A stretch of DNA of 64,000 bases, taken from positions 34,910 through 98,909 of the forward strand of contig NZ_FODF01000008.1 of the NCBI RefSeq assembly GCF_900110295.1, in the 5' to 3' direction. Shown one piece after another: positions 34,400 through 43,356 of this stretch. The first letter of the stretch is position 1. Each line of letters opens with the position of its first letter. Under the pieces are notes generated by a model that saw nothing but the letters and a program-made list of their open reading frames with translations, was not told where the DNA came from and made no database searches. The position numbers were made by a program, and so were the translations under genes. Source of the stretch: Peptostreptococcus russellii (lineage in GTDB: Bacteria > Bacillota > Clostridia > Peptostreptococcales > Peptostreptococcaceae).

Positions 34400-36265
34400 A
34401 TGAAAGTTAGTAAAAATATTGTAAAGGTTTTGACCTTAACGCTTGCCATGACTTCTGTGCTTGTATTTGGAAACTGTGTAAATGCAGATTCAAGTACTTC
34501 AATAATACGGGGAAAAGGAAGAGTGGAAACTTCTATTGAGTCTTCTAAGTTAGTTGATTCAAAGATAATGGTAGTTGCCAGTGCCTATTCGTTTGCAGAC
34601 TCATTAAGTGCTTATAATATTGCCAGCGGTCATAATGCTAAGCTGATTTTAGTAAGTAACAACACAGATTTAACAGGCTTGTTAGACGATGTTAAGCCTG
34701 AAAAAGTGTATTTAATTGGCGGAGAGGCCTCACTGGGAGGTCACGTTGTAGACAATATTCGTAATAGTGTGTCAAATGTTGTGAGAATTTCTGGGAATAA
34801 CAGATATGAGACTAATGAAAAAACTCTTAAAGAGGCTAATTATACCAAAGTAGGGGTGGCAGATGGAAGAAACTATCCAGATGCTTTAGCAGCCTCAAGT
34901 CTTTTGAAAAATAAGGGTTTAGGACTTCAATTAGTAGATGGTTCAAAGCCATATAAGGTGAAAAGAGAAGTCGTATATACTTATGGCGGAGAGAATTCTG
35001 TTAAACAAAATGGCGGGAAAAGACTGGCTGGAGACAATAGATACGCGACTAGTGAAGTAATTAATAAGGAACTGGGTGATGGTGTTGAAAAAGTAGCTCT
35101 TACAACAGGGGAGAACTATGCCGATGCCTTATCAGCTATTAATCTAGTCAACTCTGGGGGAAAGGTATCTTTGATGCTAGTTAAGGATTTAAGTCCTAAT
35201 CAGGAACGATATTTATCGAATATACAATCTAAGTATATAATAGGTGGACAATTATCTAATGAAACAATATCAGAAATAGAAAAAGCAAGAAATTTTAAAG
35301 GAAGTATACTTTTAAAAGGAGCAAGAACAAATTATAAGTGTGTTTTTATTGATATATCTGGAGCACATTTAAGAAATTCTGAATTTGAAGTTTACAATAA
35401 TAATTTAAAAGAAATAGAAAGTAATTTACCGAGTGGGTACAAACTTGTATCAGACGTAAATCAAATTAAAAATCTAAAATCTGATAACACTCTAAATAAA
35501 ATTTATGTAGCAAAAAAAGATATTATAGTATTAAATAATCAAGATGAATACAATAGATATATATTCAATGGTTTAAAAAATGGCTTAGAAACAGGCGAAG
35601 TAGTTGTAACTAATTCTATAAGACCGAATAGTAATCTTGAAAGAATAGTAGATGGAATGGGATTTACTATGAAACAAAAATTAATCGAAGGTCATGATCA
35701 ATTTAATAAAATGAGTATTAAGATGTCAGTTAGACAGGAGTATTATACAAAAGAAAAGTATGATAAAGACGAATATGCTAGAAATATGGAAAAAGTAGCG
35801 ACTTTAATAGATAACTCTGGAGTTAGAAATCTTAAAAGCGATAGAGAAAAGGCAGTAAGGTTTGCTCAATATCTAAAGGTTAAATATCCATATAATAAAG
35901 ACGTACACGATCATATAAGAGCAAGAAGTCCATATTCAATAACAAAGTACCAAACTGGAGTATGTGAAGCTTTTACATATACTTACAATCAAGCGATGTT
36001 ATTATTAGGAATACCTGCATACCAGATAGAGGGAACAGATATAGATGGTGTAGGTCATATGGAAACTATGATATATTGTGATGGACAGTGGGAAGTATTT
36101 AATGTTTCTGGCTATACAAACTGGTGTGAGATGGATCATAATGACTTATCACAAATTTCAGAAAGCGACATTGAAAAGAAAATGTTAGTTGTTGAAAATG
36201 ATCCATATTCTGAGGGATTAATAGATAGAGTTGATCAAGATTTATCATCTTTATATAAACTTTAG
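34400..36265 (+). CDS. secreted cell-wall protein: CWB2 repeats plus transglutaminase-like domain
   Basis: 621 residues. Signal peptide (about 1-33, ending near VNADS). Residues about 37-315 hold three CWB2 repeats (GKGRVETSI; SGNNRYETN; AGDNRYATS; LIGGEAS and IIGGQLS strands), which anchor C. difficile surface proteins to the anionic wall polymer. A linker follows, then a C-terminal transglutaminase-like domain: C522 in TGVCEAFTY, H553 in GHMET, and N568 where the usual catalytic Asp stands. It may be a wall-bound cysteine peptidase or amidase-like enzyme. The start is ATG 34400 behind GGGGGAAGG. Confidence 0.92.
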   Translation: MKVSKNIVKVLTLTLAMTSVLVFGNCVNADSSTSIIRGKGRVETSIESSKLVDSKIMVVASAYSFADSLSAYNIASGHNAKLILVSNNTDLTGLLDDVKPEKVYLIGGEASLGGHVVDNIRNSVSNVVRISGNNRYETNEKTLKEANYTKVGVADGRNYPDALAASSLLKNKGLGLQLVDGSKPYKVKREVVYTYGGENSVKQNGGKRLAGDNRYATSEVINKELGDGVEKVALTTGENYADALSAINLVNSGGKVSLMLVKDLSPNQERYLSNIQSKYIIGGQLSNETISEIEKARNFKGSILLKGARTNYKCVFIDISGAHLRNSEFEVYNNNLKEIESNLPSGYKLVSDVNQIKNLKSDNTLNKIYVAKKDIIVLNNQDEYNRYIFNGLKNGLETGEVVVTNSIRPNSNLERIVDGMGFTMKQKLIEGHDQFNKMSIKMSVRQEYYTKEKYDKDEYARNMEKVATLIDNSGVRNLKSDREKAVRFAQYLKVKYPYNKDVHDHIRARSPYSITKYQTGVCEAFTYTYNQAMLLLGIPAYQIEGTDIDGVGHMETMIYCDGQWEVFNVSGYTNWCEMDHNDLSQISESDIEKKMLVVENDPYSEGLIDRVDQDLSSLYKL

Positions 36266-36322
36266 TAGTATCTATTATAGAAAGCAAGGCTCATATACAA
36301 AATACAAAAAAATTATAAAAAT

Positions 36323-36407
36323 AAAACGGATATTTGAAAGTATGCACTATCTAAACTAATTTATAGAGTAAAGATAGCACATATCAAAGTTTCCGTTTTA
36401 TTTTTTT
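36323..36407. terminator. long hairpin terminator between convergent genes
   Basis: AAAACGGA (36323-36330) pairs with TCCGTTTT (36392-36399). Inside, TTTGAAAGTATGCACTATCT pairs imperfectly with AGATAGCACATATCAAA. A T-run follows on the plus strand. The right arm covers the stop codon of the HD gene, so the two genes share it. Confidence 0.8.
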
Positions 36408-36964
36408 GCCTTATTAATTTTTTCAATAGATTGATTTCTTATTAAAGTTCTTAATTCAATCATATATTTGGAAAATTCAACTTTATCATTAGCATAGGTA
36501 AGGTTAAAATCATATTCTTCTGGGGTCCATGTAGACAAATCAGATAGATTGTGTTGTATTACAGCTTCTATTCCGTCTATTGCCTTATATATTTTAGATT
36601 CAATAGTCTCTCTTTCAATCATCTCTGTATATAGCTCTTTCAATTCTAGTCTATATTCACTAGGAAGGCTTTCTAGCCAGTCAAATAACAGGTCTTCTTC
36701 TAATTTATCTTGATTTTTTGACTTTTCAAATGCTGGAATATCACCTATAAAGCATTCTCCTAAATCGTGGATAATACACATTTTTATAACTTTATCTATA
36801 TCTGCTTCTGGAAATTCATCTTTCATAAAAAAGGCGATTAAAGTCATCATCCAACTGTGTTCTGCTACACTTTCATGTCTACCACTAGATGTATAACAAT
36901 GACGAGTGGTGTTTTTAAGTTTTTCAGCTAAACTTACTATTTCAAGTAGTTTTTTGGCTTTCAT
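36398..36964 (-). CDS. HD domain phosphohydrolase (YfbR/HDDC2-like)
   Basis: 188 residues. HD metal-site residues are visible: H in RHESVAEHSWMM, then IIHDLGECFIGD with the HD pair. The layout matches 5'-deoxynucleotidase-like HD proteins (YfbR/HDDC2), which dephosphorylate deoxynucleoside monophosphates. The N-terminal NTTRHCYTSSGRHESVAEHSW is characteristic. The start is the ATG at 36964 five to six bases after GGAGG; a longer in-frame frame upstream has no ribosome site. It is divergent from mutS. Confidence 0.9.
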   Translation of the reverse strand: MKAKKLLEIVSLAEKLKNTTRHCYTSSGRHESVAEHSWMMTLIAFFMKDEFPEADIDKVIKMCIIHDLGECFIGDIPAFEKSKNQDKLEEDLLFDWLESLPSEYRLELKELYTEMIERETIESKIYKAIDGIEAVIQHNLSDLSTWTPEEYDFNLTYANDKVEFSKYMIELRTLIRNQSIEKINKAKK

Positions 36965-37066
36965 AAAGTTATCCTCCAAAATTTTAATTATATATAATAG
37001 TTTAAACCAAAGACAAGTATAAAAGCAAGTTCTAAACATAGCAAAGTGATTTAGTTTGCCCTTATA

Positions 37067-37075
37067 TGGTATAAT
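37067..37075 (+). promoter_or_regulatory. extended -10 promoter for mutS
   Basis: TGGTATAAT, about 34 bp before the mutS ATG; the -35 region is weak. Confidence 0.55.
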
Positions 37076-37108
37076 ATAATATCGAGATAAACTATACGGA
37101 GGTAGAGG

Positions 37109-39934
37109 ATGAACATAGATAAAGACAAGCTTTCTCCTATGATGAGGAAGTATTTAGAAACAAAGGAAGAGTACGAGGATTGTATTTTGTTTTATAGATT
37201 AGGTGATTTCTATGAAATGTTTTTTGATGATGCCCTTTTAGCTTCCAAAGTACTTAATATTACATTGACAGGAAAAGCATGCGGTTTGGAAGAAAGAGCA
37301 CCTATGTGTGGAGTTCCTTTCCATTCTGCATCTTCATATATAACTACATTAATAGAGGCAGGCTACAAGGTTGCAATAGGCGAACAAGTAGAAGATCCTG
37401 CAACTGCAAAAGGAATTGTAAAGAGAGAAGTTGTAAAGATAGTAACGCCAGGAACATTATTAGATGACGATTCTTTAGAAAAGTCTCAAAACAACTATCT
37501 TATGAGTGTCTACTTTAAAGAAAATGATGCTGCAATTACATATGTGGACATTAGTACAGGAGAACTTAATGTAACAAAGATAAAGAAAGAAAAAGTAAAA
37601 GATGAAATAGCAAAAGTTTCTCCCGCAGAAATTATTTCTAATGACGAAATATTTATAGATGATATAAAAAGCCTTTGTGAAATGGCAAATATATTTAGAA
37701 ATGAAAACTTTAATAATAGACTACTTGATACAAAGGTACTCCACGATATTTTTCAAGACGACTATCTTGAGAAAAAAGATATTTTAGGAGATGAGTTGTT
37801 AGAGAAATCAATATCCATATGTTTAAACTATATAAAAGAAACTCAAATGTTGAATTCTACTAATATAAATAGTATAAGTGTTTATAATTCTAGTGATTAT
37901 ATGACGCTAGATATGTTTACAAGAGTGAACTTGGAACTTACAAAAACTATGAGAGGCTCAAAGAAAAAAGGCTCTCTTTTACAGGTATTAGACAGTACGT
38001 CTACTCCAATGGGAGCGAGAATGTTGAGAAAGTTTATAGAACAACCTCTTACAAATAAGAAAAAAATAGATTATAGACTTGAGATAACTGATGCTATAAA
38101 AAATGATTTTATATTAAGAGAAGAGCTGAAGGACAGACTATCTAATATATTTGACTTAGAGAGAATTTGTGCAAAAATTGCTTATGATAGAGTTTCTCCA
38201 AAGGATCTTATAAACTTAAAAAATAGTATAAATATGATTCCGCCTGTTTTGGAAACTATAAAAAATTCTAGTTCAGAAATTCTTGTGAATTTTACAGAAA
38301 CTATTGATCCCTTAGTTGATATTTATCAAGTAATAGAAGAGGCTATCTTGGAAGAACCATCATTAAATCTAAAGGATGGTAATATAATAAAGAGTGAATA
38401 TAGTGAAGAACTTTCAGAGCTTAGAAATATTTCTCAAAACGGTGCATCTATGATAAAAGAAATAGAGCTTAGAGAAAAGGAAAAAACTGGGGCAAAAGCT
38501 CTTAAGATAGGATATAATAAAGTATTTGGATATTATATCGAAATTACTAAGGCAGCTCTTCTTCAAGCCAAGCTAGATGAAAGCTATATAAGAAAGCAAA
38601 CTCTTGTCAATGCAGAAAGATTTATAACACCGGAATTAAAAGAAATAGAAGATAAGATAATAAATGCTGAAGAAAAAATAAAGAATTTAGAATATGAAAT
38701 GTTCAAAGAAATAAGAACAATTATATATAATAATATAGAAAGAATACAAAGAGTTGCAGCTATAATAGCAGAATTAGATGTTTATCTTTCAAATGCTATT
38801 GTAGCAGGTAAAAATAATTATGTTAAACCTAAAATAAATACAGAAGGTGTACTAAAGATAAAAGATGGTAGACATCCAGTTATAGAACAGATAATGGGTT
38901 CAGAAAATTTTATATCAAATGATACTGAAATTACAGAAGACAATATAATTAATATTATTACAGGACCTAATATGTCGGGTAAGTCAACATATATGAGACA
39001 GACAGCACTAATAGCTCTTATGGCTCATATAGGAAGCTTTATACCAGCAAGTGATGCAGACATACCAATACTAGATAGGATTTTTACAAGAGTAGGAGCA
39101 AGTGATGATCTGTCACAGGGACAGTCTACATTTATGGTAGAAATGGATGAAGTAAGCCATATTTTAAGAAATGCTAGCAAGAATAGTTTAATAATTTTAG
39201 ATGAAGTTGGAAGAGGGACAAGTACATATGATGGTATTTCTCTTGCATGGTCTATAGTTGAATATATACATGATAAAATAGGTGCTAAAACTCTATTTGC
39301 AACACACTATCACGAATTGACTGAGTTAGAGGGAAAATATGACACCATAAAAAATTACTCTATAGAAGTTAAAGAAGATGGAGAAAATATAGTTTTCTTA
39401 AGAAAGATAGTTCAGTCTGCAGCAGATAGAAGTTATGGTATTTATGTAGCAAGGCTTGCAAAGCTTCCTGATGAAGTTTTAGATAGAGCAGACTCCATAC
39501 TTACAGAGCTAGAAAAAAATCATATATCAAACTCATCTAGCATAAGTAATTCAAAGCAAGAGAAAAAGTCGCATCTTCTAGAAAATAAAAAAGAAGCTGA
39601 TAGAATAGAAAGTTTGAAAAAATCTATAAGAAAAGAAATAGAAGAAGATATTAGAAAAGAAGTAATTAAAGAATTTGAGAAAAAAGAAGAAAAAAATAAA
39701 GAAATAGATAAATTTGAAGATAGCAATAAAAAGAAATCTACAAAAGCAAAGAAGAAAGCTGAAGTAAATGAAATGCAGATAAGTTTTGAAGAAATTTGTT
39801 CAGATGGAAACAAAGAATATAAAGAGTTTGTAGAAGAAATACTTTCTATAGATATGATGAACTCAACTCCACTGGATATTATGAACGAAATGTATGCTTT
39901 GCAGAAAAAGGCAAAGGAAATATCTAGTAATTAA
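37109..39934 (+). CDS. mutS: DNA mismatch repair protein MutS
   Basis: Recognises mismatches and recruits MutL. 941 residues, longer than most MutS (about 850-890). The mismatch-contacting F34-x-E36 is in GDFYEMF. Walker A is GPNMSGKST (near residue 617), then the STFMVEMDEVSHIL and LDEVGRGTSTYDG motifs. The extra length is a Lys/Glu-rich linker (about 810-890) between the ATPase and the conserved C-terminal helical end (TPLDIMNEMYALQKKAKE). CGGAGG precedes the ATG. mutL follows 18 bp later. Confidence 0.97.
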   Translation: MNIDKDKLSPMMRKYLETKEEYEDCILFYRLGDFYEMFFDDALLASKVLNITLTGKACGLEERAPMCGVPFHSASSYITTLIEAGYKVAIGEQVEDPATAKGIVKREVVKIVTPGTLLDDDSLEKSQNNYLMSVYFKENDAAITYVDISTGELNVTKIKKEKVKDEIAKVSPAEIISNDEIFIDDIKSLCEMANIFRNENFNNRLLDTKVLHDIFQDDYLEKKDILGDELLEKSISICLNYIKETQMLNSTNINSISVYNSSDYMTLDMFTRVNLELTKTMRGSKKKGSLLQVLDSTSTPMGARMLRKFIEQPLTNKKKIDYRLEITDAIKNDFILREELKDRLSNIFDLERICAKIAYDRVSPKDLINLKNSINMIPPVLETIKNSSSEILVNFTETIDPLVDIYQVIEEAILEEPSLNLKDGNIIKSEYSEELSELRNISQNGASMIKEIELREKEKTGAKALKIGYNKVFGYYIEITKAALLQAKLDESYIRKQTLVNAERFITPELKEIEDKIINAEEKIKNLEYEMFKEIRTIIYNNIERIQRVAAIIAELDVYLSNAIVAGKNNYVKPKINTEGVLKIKDGRHPVIEQIMGSENFISNDTEITEDNIINIITGPNMSGKSTYMRQTALIALMAHIGSFIPASDADIPILDRIFTRVGASDDLSQGQSTFMVEMDEVSHILRNASKNSLIILDEVGRGTSTYDGISLAWSIVEYIHDKIGAKTLFATHYHELTELEGKYDTIKNYSIEVKEDGENIVFLRKIVQSAADRSYGIYVARLAKLPDEVLDRADSILTELEKNHISNSSSISNSKQEKKSHLLENKKEADRIESLKKSIRKEIEEDIRKEVIKEFEKKEEKNKEIDKFEDSNKKKSTKAKKKAEVNEMQISFEEICSDGNKEYKEFVEEILSIDMMNSTPLDIMNEMYALQKKAKEISSN

Positions 39935-39952
39935 TTGAATTAAGGAGGATAT

Positions 39953-42004
39953 ATGCCGAAAATTAATGTTTTAGATGATAGTACTATAAATAAAATAGCA
40001 GCAGGTGAAGTAATAGAAAGACCTTCATCTATTATAAAAGAGCTTGTAGAAAACTCAATAGATGCAGGAGCTGATTTTATAACTGTAGAAATAGAAAATG
40101 GTGGGAAAGATTTAATAAAAATAATAGATAATGGATGTGGAATTGAGCATGACGATATAAATAAGGCTTTTATGAGACATGCAACTAGTAAAATTTCAAG
40201 AGCTGAAGATCTTTATGATCTTCACTCTCTTGGATTTAGAGGTGAGGCACTAGCCTCTATAGCAGCTGTCTCTAAATTAGAGATGATAACAAAAACAAAA
40301 GATGCTCTTTTAGCGACAAAGATAATACTAGAAGGCGGAAAAATCAGTTTAAAAGAAGCTATAGCTGCAAATTCTGGAACTCAAATAAGTGTTCAATCTT
40401 TATTTTTTAATACACCAGCAAGAAGAAAATTTTTAAAATCCAATCAATCTGAAGCTTTAGCTATAACCAATCTTATGAATAAATTAGCTATAGGTAATCC
40501 TCAAGTAAGGTTTAAGTATATAAACAATAAAAAAACTGTATTTGAAACTCTTGGAGATGGAAGTCTTTTTAACTTGATTAGACTAATCTATGGTAAAGAT
40601 GTAAGTAGCAATGTTATAAAACTAGATTATGAATCTACATATTTTAAAATACAGGGTTATATTGCTAACAATAATGTGTATCGTTCAAATAGAAATTTAC
40701 AACATATTTTTATAAATGGCAGATATGTGAAAAGCAATAACATAATGAATGTAATAAATGAGTCTTATAAGGCAATTATACCTATAAATAAGTTCCCAAT
40801 ATATTTTATAAATATAATAGTGGATCCTGGAACAATAGATGTAAATATACATCCTAATAAATTAGAGGTTAAATTTAATAAGGAAAATGAGATTTTATCA
40901 GAATTACAAGATTATATAAGGGGAGTTTTGTTGAAAAATAGTCTTATAGGCAAGTATAATAAGTCAGAAAGCGGGCTTTATAGTCCAAGCTCGAAGGCTG
41001 CAAGCTTTAATAGTTTTAGCTATAGTGGTGTAGACGAAAAGATAAATACTTTAGTAACCCCTAAAAAGGAAGTTAATGAACTTTGTAAGGAAGAAAGCCT
41101 TATAGAAACAAAGAATACTAAAAATATAAATAGCAGTACTGAAAATCATATAAAAAATGATCTTTTAAATGAAGAAGTAAAAGGGCAAATAGAGAATTTA
41201 TCCGAAATAAAAAGCAATAGTTTTACAAGTCTTTCTGATTATGAAAATAAAATCCAAAAAGAAGAATTGTTTGATAAAGACAATTCTGAGTTATTTACAG
41301 ATTTTGATTTAGAAAATCAAACAAAGAAACTTGTTAATTTAAATGGTCAAGTTGAGAAAGATATAAAAGAATCTTCAGAAGAAGTAGAACAGTTAGCTTT
41401 TATTAAAGAGGAAGCTGCTAAAAATACTGATTTTGAAAATCTTAAATTTACGGGAATTGCTTTTGATACTTATGTTCTTTTTACAAAAGGCGATGATATG
41501 ATAATGATGGACCAGCATGCTGCACATGAAAGAATAAGATTTGAACTATATATGGAAAAATTCAAAAGTAATACCTTAAGTATACAAATGCTTATGGAGC
41601 CGATTATTATGGAGTTATCTCCAAGTGATATGGCAATTACAGTAAAAAACATTGATCTTTTTGAAAGATTTGGGTTTATAATCGAAGAGTTTGGTCATAG
41701 AAATATTAGTATAAGGGGGGTTCCAAATACGTTTGGCAATCCTGAAAGTCAGAGATTTATTTATGAAATTATAGATAATATAGAAAAAATAGGCAGTATT
41801 TATGATACTAAATATGATGAAATTGCTGAAATTGCATGTAAATCAGCTATTAAAGCAAATGATAAAATTAGTTATCAAGAAGCAGTAGAACTTGTAAATC
41901 AACTTAAAGAATGCGACAATCCATATACTTGTCCGCATGGAAGACCTATAATGGTAAAGATGACAAAATACGATATTGAAAAGATGTTTAAGAGAAAAAT
42001 GTAA
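39953..42004 (+). CDS. mutL: DNA mismatch repair endonuclease MutL
   Basis: 683 residues. The N-terminal GHKL ATPase has IAAGEVIERPSSIIKELVENSIDAGA, DNGCGI and RHATSKI. A long Asn/Glu/Ser-rich linker (about 330-470) is followed by the C-terminal nuclease domain: DQHAAHERIRFE (about 519-530) is the endonuclease metal motif, with ACKSAIKAND and CPHGRP (about 660) completing it. As in other bacteria without MutH, MutL itself nicks the DNA. AAGGAGG precedes the ATG. Confidence 0.97.
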   Translation: MPKINVLDDSTINKIAAGEVIERPSSIIKELVENSIDAGADFITVEIENGGKDLIKIIDNGCGIEHDDINKAFMRHATSKISRAEDLYDLHSLGFRGEALASIAAVSKLEMITKTKDALLATKIILEGGKISLKEAIAANSGTQISVQSLFFNTPARRKFLKSNQSEALAITNLMNKLAIGNPQVRFKYINNKKTVFETLGDGSLFNLIRLIYGKDVSSNVIKLDYESTYFKIQGYIANNNVYRSNRNLQHIFINGRYVKSNNIMNVINESYKAIIPINKFPIYFINIIVDPGTIDVNIHPNKLEVKFNKENEILSELQDYIRGVLLKNSLIGKYNKSESGLYSPSSKAASFNSFSYSGVDEKINTLVTPKKEVNELCKEESLIETKNTKNINSSTENHIKNDLLNEEVKGQIENLSEIKSNSFTSLSDYENKIQKEELFDKDNSELFTDFDLENQTKKLVNLNGQVEKDIKESSEEVEQLAFIKEEAAKNTDFENLKFTGIAFDTYVLFTKGDDMIMMDQHAAHERIRFELYMEKFKSNTLSIQMLMEPIIMELSPSDMAITVKNIDLFERFGFIIEEFGHRNISIRGVPNTFGNPESQRFIYEIIDNIEKIGSIYDTKYDEIAEIACKSAIKANDKISYQEAVELVNQLKECDNPYTCPHGRPIMVKMTKYDIEKMFKRKM

Positions 42005-42218
42005 ACAGTACTATAAATAAGAAAAATGTTTAAATAGCTTATATATTTATAAATTAAGAAGAAAAGCTGCTATTTTAATATAGATAAATATATCCAATAT
42101 ACATATTAATTTTAGCTAAAAATATATTGTTTTTATGAAATTTGGCAAATGGATTGTAAAAGTTTAAAAATGTAGTAAAATATAAAAGTGGAGATATATA
42201 AGAAAGGATGGTGATAAT

Positions 42219-43145
42219 ATGAATAAGATACCGGTTCTTATATTAACAGGACCTACTGCTGTTGGAAAAACAAAGTTGTCAGTAGAGCTTGCAAAGGCAC
42301 TGGATGGTGAAATTATTTCAGCGGATTCTATGCAGATATATAGGCATATGGATATAGGAAGTGCCAAAGTAAGAGAAGATGAAATGTCAGGTGTAAAGCA
42401 CTATATGATAGATATTATCGATCCAGATGAAGAATTTTCAGTTTCTGATTTTAAAGAGCAATCTGAAAGATTAATTGAAGAAATACATAATAGAGGTCAT
42501 TTGCCTATAATAACAGGTGGTACAGGTCTTTATTTAAATGCGCTTATATATGATATGGATTTTGGAAATTCTAATTCTGATGAAAAGTTAAGAGAAGATC
42601 TGTATGCACTGTATGATGAAAATGGGAAAGAATATATGCATAATATGCTTAAAGAACTTTCTCCAGAATCAGCAGAGAGAATACATCCCAATAATGTTAA
42701 AAGGGTTATCAGAGCCATTGAAATATACAAACTTGGCGGAGAATTAGGGGACTTTTCAAAAGACCTTAGATTAAACGATAAAATAGATGCTAAGATAGTA
42801 ATATTAAATAGAGATAGAAAGATTTTATATGAAAGAATAAATTTAAGAGTTGATCTTATGTTTGAAGATGGACTATTAGATGAAGTAAGCAAGTTAAAAG
42901 ATATGGGATATACTCAAGATATGGTTTCAATGAAGGGTATAGGGTACAAGGAAGTACTTGATTACTTTGATGGAAAAGCAGATTTAGAAACTACAAAAGA
43001 TATTATTAAACAGAGTTCAAGAAAATATGCTAAAAGACAGTTAACTTGGTTTAGAAAGTATAAAGATGCTCTTTGTATAGATTTAGATGAAATAACAGAT
43101 ATTGAAGAAGAAATAAAATTAATAAAAGAATATATAGCAAAGTAA
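42219..43145 (+). CDS. miaA: tRNA dimethylallyltransferase
   Basis: Transfers a dimethylallyl group to A37 of tRNAs reading U-starting codons. 308 residues. P-loop GPTAVGKT (about 9-16), SADSMQIYRHMDIGSAKV, GGTGLYLNALIYD and QSSRKYAKRQLTWFR are family motifs. The mutS-mutL-miaA order is common in Firmicutes; hfq, the frequent next gene, is not here. The 214-bp gap after mutL may contain a separate promoter. A terminator follows the gene. Confidence 0.97.
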   Translation: MNKIPVLILTGPTAVGKTKLSVELAKALDGEIISADSMQIYRHMDIGSAKVREDEMSGVKHYMIDIIDPDEEFSVSDFKEQSERLIEEIHNRGHLPIITGGTGLYLNALIYDMDFGNSNSDEKLREDLYALYDENGKEYMHNMLKELSPESAERIHPNNVKRVIRAIEIYKLGGELGDFSKDLRLNDKIDAKIVILNRDRKILYERINLRVDLMFEDGLLDEVSKLKDMGYTQDMVSMKGIGYKEVLDYFDGKADLETTKDIIKQSSRKYAKRQLTWFRKYKDALCIDLDEITDIEEEIKLIKEYIAK

Positions 43146-43161
43146 TTGCTTTGTTATTGAT

Positions 43162-43199
43162 AAATTAAGCTTATAGGAAAACCTATAAGTCTTAATTTT
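43162..43199 (+). terminator. Terminator after miaA
   Basis: AAATTAAG + CTTATAGG pairs with CCTATAAG + CTTAATTT around an AAAA loop (one bulged T), then TTG. Confidence 0.85.
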
Positions 43200-43250
43200 G
43201 TCAAAATAAATAGAAAATCGGCAAATATTATTTATACATATAAATAAAGT

Positions 43251-43304
43251 AAATTCCTAAGTATTACATTGTATTTTTATATTTGATGTATTGTTTAGGA
43301 ATTT
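43251..43304 (+). other. 54-nt hairpin upstream of the methionine gamma-lyase-like gene
   Basis: AAATTCCTAA (43251-43260) pairs with TTAGGAATTT (43295-43304), with ATGTA/TACAT inside. It ends 52 bp before the next start codon. No T-run follows, so it is more likely an operator or leader element than a terminator. Confidence 0.45.
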
Positions 43305-43356
43305 TAGACATGCAAAAATAAAGTTAAAGCCGAAATAAAGATAAAAGGGGATAAAA

